DNA of 64,000 nucleotides from an uncultured Lachnospiraceae bacterium (GTDB taxonomy: Bacteria > Bacillota > Clostridia > Lachnospirales > Lachnospiraceae): positions 62,001 through 126,000 of the forward strand of contig CAJUDM010000004.1 of assembly GCA_910584915.1 (NCBI GenBank), written 5' to 3'. Each line of letters opens with the position of its first letter. The stretch's first letter is position 1. Of this stretch, positions 59,693-64,000 are shown piece by piece. Made by a program: the position numbers and the translations under genes. Below the pieces are notes generated by a model. The model saw nothing but the letters and a program-made list of their open reading frames with translations. It was not told the DNA's origin and ran no database searches.

Positions 59693-60352
59693 ATGGAATA
59701 TGTAGCAGAAATAAAAAACGTGAGCAAAAGATTCGGCGATGAGACAGTGGTCAGGGAAGTGTCCCTGTCTCTGGAACCGGGGAAAATTTACGGAATAGCG
59801 GGCAGGAACGGTTCCGGGAAGACAGTGCTGTTCAAGATGATCATCGGTTTTCTGAGGCCGACGATGGGGAAAATTTTTGTGCATGGGAAAGAGATCGGAA
59901 AGGACGCGGACTTTGCGGAGGATACGGGCATTATCATTGAGACGCCCGGATTCCTCGGGGGTTTCAGTGGTTATAAAAATCTGGAATATCTTGCCGCCAT
60001 CAAAAAGAGGATCGGCAGGGAGGAGATCCGAAAAAGCATGGAACTGGTGGGGCTTGATCCGGACAGCAGAAAAAAAGTAAAAAAATATTCCCTCGGTATG
60101 CGGCAGAGGCTGGGTATCGCCCAGGCGATCATGGAGCATCCGAAATTTCTGGTTCTGGATGAACCGATGAACGGACTGGACAGAGAGGGCGCCGCCGAAA
60201 TCCGGGAACTTTTTTTGAGATTGAAGGAGGAGGGCACTACGATTTTGCTGTCCAGCCACCACAGGGAGGATATGGAGGAACTCTGCGATAAGGTCTATGG
60301 GATGGAGGATGGACGTTTGCAAAGATCCGCTGCATTTCACTTAACCCGGTGA
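59693..60352 (+). CDS. ABC transporter ATP-binding protein
   Basis: This 219-residue ATPase has Walker A GRNGSGKTVL, signature YSLGMRQRLGIAQAI and Walker B FLVLDEPMNGLD, with an H-loop histidine in SSHHREDMEEL. The ATG at 59693 follows AAAGGG by seven bases. It lacks the C-terminal extension seen in the ATPase at 47576-48457. It lies 188 bp after the last membrane gene and overlaps the convergent DUF4143 gene by 12 bases, with no terminator seen between the two. Confidence 0.9.
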   Translation: MEYVAEIKNVSKRFGDETVVREVSLSLEPGKIYGIAGRNGSGKTVLFKMIIGFLRPTMGKIFVHGKEIGKDADFAEDTGIIIETPGFLGGFSGYKNLEYLAAIKKRIGREEIRKSMELVGLDPDSRKKVKKYSLGMRQRLGIAQAIMEHPKFLVLDEPMNGLDREGAAEIRELFLRLKEEGTTILLSSHHREDMEELCDKVYGMEDGRLQRSAAFHLTR

Positions 60353-61567
60353 GCCGGTCAGCCAGTCGATCAGGTGGATCACTTTAATGCCGTCATAGTT
60401 GCCGACAGAAAGTTTATCCAGAGTCAGGACGATCTTTTCATAGTTATCCTGAATTCTGTAAAAGGGTTTCATTTCACGGTCAAAGGTTGCTTTAGCTGTC
60501 ATGTCTGCAGTGACCTGGATATAGGTGAACGTTCCCTGCTTCTGAGCGACAAAGTCCACTTCCGTATTTTGATATTTTCCGACTGTAACCCTGAACCCCC
60601 GCCTCAAAAGTTCAAAAAAGACAATGTTTTCAATGGAAAAACCAAGATCGTAGGACTTTTTAGGGAGAATGTGGTTTCGTATGCCAAGGTCTACCATATA
60701 ATACTTTTTATTGATCTTTAGAAGTTGTTTTCCGGCAATATCAAATCGCTCTACCGGATAAAAAATAAAGGATTCCGTCAGGGCTTCCACATAATCGTTT
60801 ACGGTGTTCGGAGATATTTTTCGTCCGTTTGAAGTGAGATAGTCTGTAATGCTGCGGATGGAAACAGGGCTTCCAATCACGCTTGCAAGGTATCGGGCGA
60901 TGGTTTTCAGCAGAGTGATATCCGTTATCTTTCGTTTAAACGGATCGGCTTCCTGCCTATTCTGGCGGTCTTCAATATCTCTGACGATGACCGTGTTGTA
61001 AATGCCTTCGAGGTAAGTGTCAACTTTTTCATCGATCTTATCCATCGTTGCGACAAGTGGCAGAGAGCCGTATTTCATATAATCGGCAAAGGCGCTGTCT
61101 TTATCCTTTTGAACCAGTTCAAGGTATTCGGAAAAGGACAGGGGCAGCATGGATATCTCCACGTACCGTCCTGTCAAAAATGTGGCGAGATCGCCGGAAA
61201 GCAGATAAGCGTTTGATCCTGTGATATACAGATCCGTGTTCGGTTTCACATACAGGCTGTCGACGACTTTTTCAAAGCCGGCAACTTTCTGAATCTCATC
61301 GAGAAAGATGTATGTGGTCTTATCCGCGCACATTCGGTCTTTAATGTATTGGTACAGTTTTCTGTAATCCAACAGCTCTTCATATTCCAGTTCTTCAAAA
61401 TTGACAGCCAGAATCTGCTCGTCATCAACATGATTTTTTCTCAAATAATCCTGATATTGTAAAAGCAGGGTAGATTTACCGCAACGCCGTATACCGGTAA
61501 CAACCTTGATTACCTGCTCGTCTTTCCATGTTATCAATTGATTCAAATATTCATTACGCCGTACCAA
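60341..61567 (-). CDS. AAA ATPase with DUF4143 domain
   Basis: This 408-residue protein has an N-terminal ATPase domain (Walker A GIRRCGKSTLL at about residue 25, Walker B TYIFLDEIQKV) and a C-terminal nuclease-like DUF4143 domain ending in EVDFVAQKQGTFTYIQVTADM. The family is abundant in gut anaerobes and archaea and its role is unknown. Translation probably starts at a TTG (61567), because AGGAGGTG lies seven bases upstream; this shortens the frame by 19 codons. It has a strong promoter whose upstream region is full of ATATTCCAAAA repeats. Confidence 0.88.
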   Translation of the reverse strand: MVRRNEYLNQLITWKDEQVIKVVTGIRRCGKSTLLLQYQDYLRKNHVDDEQILAVNFEELEYEELLDYRKLYQYIKDRMCADKTTYIFLDEIQKVAGFEKVVDSLYVKPNTDLYITGSNAYLLSGDLATFLTGRYVEISMLPLSFSEYLELVQKDKDSAFADYMKYGSLPLVATMDKIDEKVDTYLEGIYNTVIVRDIEDRQNRQEADPFKRKITDITLLKTIARYLASVIGSPVSIRSITDYLTSNGRKISPNTVNDYVEALTESFIFYPVERFDIAGKQLLKINKKYYMVDLGIRNHILPKKSYDLGFSIENIVFFELLRRGFRVTVGKYQNTEVDFVAQKQGTFTYIQVTADMTAKATFDREMKPFYRIQDNYEKIVLTLDKLSVGNYDGIKVIHLIDWLTGSPG

Positions 61568-61595
61568 TAAAAACACCTCCTCTAGAAGTATTCCC

Positions 61596-61624
61596 ATTAT
61601 AGCATGTTTTATCCCGATAATCAA
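61596..61624 (-). promoter_or_regulatory. Promoter of the DUF4143 ATPase gene
   Basis: On the minus strand TTGATT (61624-61619) and TATAAT (61601-61596) are 17 bases apart; the -10 is preceded by TGC. Confidence 0.75.
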
Positions 61625-61664
61625 TAATATATTCCAAAATAGAAATTTTATTTATATAAATACC

Positions 61665-61692
61665 AAAAATATTCCAAAAAAAGAATATTTTT
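61665..61692. promoter_or_regulatory. Inverted repeat upstream of the DUF4143 ATPase gene
   Basis: AAAAATATTC (61665-61674) and GAATATTTTT (61683-61692) form a perfect 10-bp inverted repeat. ATATTCCAAAA also occurs at 61628-61638 and, inverted, around 61719-61730, so this may be a repressor site. Confidence 0.4.
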
Positions 61693-61742
61693 GATAAGCA
61701 AAGAGAATACACATCTATATTGGAATATATTGAAATAAAAAA

Positions 61743-62651
61743 TTATATACTTTGGCTTTTGCCAAATACTTTCCTGTACTCCCTCGGCGTGCGGTTATGA
61801 AACCGTTTAAAGGTTCCGGCAAAATTACTGGGGCTGTCAAAGCCGCAGGAGGACGCGATCTCGGAGATGCTGCACTCTGGACAGGATAAAAGCATTTCCG
61901 CGCCCTGCATGATCCGGTATTTCAACAGATACTGGATAGGCGAAAGTTGTATGGTCTTCTGGAAACAGCGCAGGCATTCCCTTTCCCCGATATCGGCAGC
62001 CTTTGCGATTTCTGACAGTGCAATGTCGGCGGAAAAGTTTTCATGGATAAATTCAAGCATTTTCCGGATGCGCAGATTATCCTGCCCCGGAGCAGGATGA
62101 GAGGCGTTCAACGTATCCTCAAATTCCTTTGACAACAAAAAGCATATCCGGGACAGGTTTTCTCTGACTGTGAATTCAAACCCCGGCGGTTCTTTCTGCA
62201 TCGCTTCAAATGCGCTTAAAAACCATTGCAAAATCTCCTCATGTCCGGTGCGCAAAAGGGGCATGGCGGTAAAACTGCTGCAGGATATCAGCGGTTTTAA
62301 ATACTTTCGGGCAAACACGGAATCTTCGCTGCCGGAGATGAGCAGAGGGCTGAAAACAAGAGAGTACAGATGACAGTAGTCCGCGCCGATGCCGTAATGA
62401 AGTATATTGGAATTGATGACGAAGGCGTCCCCCTCTTCTATATAGAACGACTTCGATGGTATTTTCAGTTCCATGCGCCCTTTAGCCATATATATGATCT
62501 CAAGATCTTCGTGCCAGTGCCAGGGTATGGCGTGTTCCTCGCTGTCCGTATAGACGGAGGAGTATCCGGCGCAGGGAAACGCGAGGGTGCCGTGGGGGTT
62601 CAGTTCCTTTAATCTTTGATTCTGGTGCAGTGTACATTCCTGCAGTGCCAT
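61743..62651 (-). CDS. AraC-family transcriptional regulator
   Basis: This 302-residue regulator has an N-terminal cupin sensing domain (HAIPWHWHEDLEIIYMAKG, with metal-site-like histidines) and a C-terminal AraC double helix-turn-helix (about residues 195-295), including ISEIASSCGFDSPSNFAGTFKRF and NRTPREYRKVFG. GGAG lies eight bases before the ATG. It is likely to respond to a sugar or other small molecule and to act on neighbouring genes, perhaps the divergent MFS transporter, but the hairpin element lies between them. Confidence 0.92.
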   Translation of the reverse strand: MALQECTLHQNQRLKELNPHGTLAFPCAGYSSVYTDSEEHAIPWHWHEDLEIIYMAKGRMELKIPSKSFYIEEGDAFVINSNILHYGIGADYCHLYSLVFSPLLISGSEDSVFARKYLKPLISCSSFTAMPLLRTGHEEILQWFLSAFEAMQKEPPGFEFTVRENLSRICFLLSKEFEDTLNASHPAPGQDNLRIRKMLEFIHENFSADIALSEIAKAADIGERECLRCFQKTIQLSPIQYLLKYRIMQGAEMLLSCPECSISEIASSCGFDSPSNFAGTFKRFHNRTPREYRKVFGKSQSI

Positions 62652-62673
62652 GTGATCTCTCCTTTTTGTACGG

Positions 62674-62683
62674 CGATATAAGA
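62674..62683. repeat. Left direct repeat flanking hairpin element copy 3
   Basis: CGATATAAGA here corresponds to CGGTATAAGG at 62910-62919 (8 of 10 identical, both differences A to G). Confidence 0.5.
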
Positions 62684-62909
62684 CAATGTCATTTAGTTAA
62701 CGGTACCGGACGCCGAGAAGAAAATAAAATACTCCGTCGCCACGCTCTCGCTCCGTAAAAAGCGTAGCGGTCACTAAGCTCGTGAACTACCATGTGAAAT
62801 TTAGCTTTTTAAATTTCACATTAGCTAATTGTGCCGACGCTTTTTAAGGGGCTCCTTGAGCATTTTATTTTCCTCTCGGCTGGGCGAAGGTACTAACTTA
62901 ATGATATTG
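62684..62909. repeat. Long-hairpin interspersed element, copy 3 (226 bp)
   Basis: The termini are CAATGTCATT and AATGATATTG. The arms 62712-62734 and 62858-62880 pair over 23 bp with two mismatches that become G-T pairs on the minus strand. The internal blocks at about 62735-62770 and 62831-62857 match the other copies, and a central stem ATGTGAAATTT/AAATTTCACAT closes it. It lies between the AraC regulator and the MFS gene and has no open reading frame. Confidence 0.8.
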
Positions 62910-62919
62910 CGGTATAAGG
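62910..62919. repeat. Right direct repeat flanking hairpin element copy 3
   Basis: CGGTATAAGG matches the left flank at 62674-62683 in eight of ten positions. Confidence 0.5.
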
Positions 62920-62922
62920 TGT

Positions 62923-62966
62923 AAAAACCGATGGCGCATATATGGTGCGTGTCAGTCGGTTTTTTT
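62923..62966 (+). terminator. Terminator-like hairpin before the MFS gene
   Basis: AAAAACCGA (62923-62931) pairs with TCGGTTTTT (62956-62964) around a second small hairpin, with a T-run following. Confidence 0.6.
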
Positions 62967-63148
62967 ATATTATATGTCCAGAAACAGATTGTATCAAGGC
63001 GGAAATGTCGATAAACTGGTGATAACAAAAACTAAAGTAAAAGCAGTGCAGAGCCCTGAGGATAAAAGAGGACAAAAAACAGAAAAACAAAAACCGGAAA
63101 TAGAAATCAGGAAGCAAAGTGCTGCATGTGTTTTGAGGAGGTCAGAAT

Positions 63149-64000
63149 ATGTTTCAGTTACTGTTAGCCATCATCTATCTGGCATTTATCAGCCTTGGGC
63201 TGCCGGATTCCCTTTTGGGCTCTGCGTGGCCTATCATGTATCAGGAGTTTTCCGTGCCGGTCTCCTATGCGGGCGGTATCTCGATGATCATTGCCGCGGG
63301 AACGATCGTTTCCAGTTTGCAGTGCGACCGTCTGACAAGAAAGCTGGGGACAGGAAAGGTGACAGCGCTCAGCGTGCTGACTACCGCCGTCGCGCTGTTC
63401 GGCTTTTCGGTGAGCCATTCTTTTGCGGCGCTGTGTATCTGGGCGATTCCCTACGGTCTCGGGGCAGGCTGCGTGGACGCTTCCCTGAACAACTATGTGG
63501 CACTCCATTATGCGAGCCGTCATATGAGCTGGCTGCACTGCATGTGGGGTGTGGGCGCGTCTCTGGGGCCTTATATCATGGGTTTTGCGCTGTCAAATGG
63601 GCAGAGTTGGAACATGGGGTATCGGTATGTCGGTATTTTGCAGATCGTGTTGACAGTGATCCTGCTTGTCAGCCTGCCGTTGTGGAAAAGACAGGGTACT
63701 GTCTCTCAGACAGCCGGACAGGGCGCTGCTCAGCGGAGTGAAACGCAGAGCGGTGCGGGGGAGGGGTCCGGGGAAAGCGCGGACGGCGGACCGGCATCGG
63801 ACGAGGCTCTTTCCCTGACGCAGATCTTCCGGATTCCGGGCGCGAAAGAAGTGATGATCACCTTTTTCTGCTATTGCGCAGTCGAACAGACATCCGGGCT
63901 CTGGGCGAGCAGTTATCTCGTGCTCCATGGGGGGCTTACATCCGAGGCGGCGGCAGGTTTTGCCAGCCTGTTCTATATCGGTATAACCGTAGGGCGGGCG
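63149..64000 (+). CDS. MFS transporter (3' end outside window)
   Basis: This major facilitator superfamily protein is cut by the window end after 284 codons. GAGGAGG lies seven bases before the ATG. The frame is open to the last base. Seven to eight hydrophobic segments are visible, with SLGLPDSLLGSAWPIMYQEF in helix 1 and the loop between helices 2 and 3 (DRLTRKLGTGKV). A long polar loop (about residues 185-225) is the central cytoplasmic loop. The sequence resembles the FucP/YbjJ-like sugar or drug permeases; the substrate is not clear. Confidence 0.85.
   Translation, partial: MFQLLLAIIYLAFISLGLPDSLLGSAWPIMYQEFSVPVSYAGGISMIIAAGTIVSSLQCDRLTRKLGTGKVTALSVLTTAVALFGFSVSHSFAALCIWAIPYGLGAGCVDASLNNYVALHYASRHMSWLHCMWGVGASLGPYIMGFALSNGQSWNMGYRYVGILQIVLTVILLVSLPLWKRQGTVSQTAGQGAAQRSETQSGAGEGSGESADGGPASDEALSLTQIFRIPGAKEVMITFFCYCAVEQTSGLWASSYLVLHGGLTSEAAAGFASLFYIGITVGRA

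Noticed and set aside
62974..63741. Long open frame of 255 codons at the window end
   Set aside because: It is an out-of-frame shadow of the MFS transporter starting at 63149, whose frame has a GAGGAGG site and membrane helices and stays open to the window end.
1..64000. tRNA, rRNA, CRISPR arrays, T-box or other named riboswitches
   Set aside because: No cloverleaf with a T-loop sequence, no regularly spaced direct repeats and no T-box or other riboswitch core was noticed by eye; a covariance search could still find something.

Overview
The window reads as chromosome from an anaerobic, low-to-moderate G+C Firmicute, most likely a member of the Lachnospiraceae (Clostridia). The evidence is a class III ribonucleotide reductase pair (NrdD/NrdG), a YjjI-type glycyl radical enzyme, the Gram-positive order hup-rqcP-yabP-yabQ-divIC-spoIIE-tilS-hpt-ftsH, a class B sortase, YesM/YesN two-component proteins, AggAgg-type ribosome binding sites, and coding regions that are G+C-rich in third positions between A+T-rich spacers. 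No rRNA, tRNA, CRISPR array, prophage or intact insertion sequence was recognised. The first gene and the last gene are cut by the window ends.

Layout. 0-6 kb: end of a 2-hydroxyacid dehydrogenase, an aldo/keto reductase, and three enzymes that all act on S-adenosylhomocysteine (deaminase, hydrolase, nucleosidase). 6-11.3 kb: an FGGY sugar kinase and nrdD/nrdG behind a promoter carrying two NrdR-like boxes. 11.5-16.2 kb: a CPA2 cation/proton antiporter, a membrane-anchored GH25 muramidase, and an ECF sigma/anti-sigma pair. 16.3-22.4 kb: murG with a TSCPD protein, a membrane protein, pgi, a class B sortase and putP. 22.6-33.6 kb: a sugar island in which a membrane-tethered sugar-binding protein, a YesM kinase, a YesN regulator and an AraR-like GntR/LacI repressor sit next to a YtfQRT-YjfF-type (galactofuranose-like) ABC importer; the tethered binding protein and the transporter's own binding protein are clear paralogues. 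33.7-41.3 kb: the conserved hup-to-ftsH block, with a SpoIIE that lacks its membrane domain but keeps a promoter resembling those driven by Spo0A. 41.3-46.2 kb: a possible small RNA, a CBM34-GH13 amylase, a YkgJ-type cysteine-cluster protein and YjjI. 46.2-60.4 kb: accessory signalling and export, with an ECF-sigma/membrane protein/ABC operon, VanZ, a flavodoxin-like reductase, a second ECF/zinc-finger anti-sigma pair, a LytTR/GHKL two-component system, an A+T-rich unknown gene, and a lipoprotein plus ABC exporter cluster. 60.3-64 kb: a DUF4143 ATPase, an AraC regulator and the start of an MFS transporter.

The most unusual signal is not a gene. Three copies of a 150-226 bp element (4888-5101, 10412-10563, 62684-62909) each fold into one long hairpin. 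They share two nearly invariant internal blocks, while the outer arms differ in sequence but stay paired within each copy. Two copies begin and end with inverted CAATGTC-like termini and are flanked by 9-10 bp direct repeats, as expected of a non-autonomous mobile element. Their conserved core also shows a compensatory base change, as expected of a functional structure. All assignments here come from reading the sequence and from recalled family knowledge; no database search was run.
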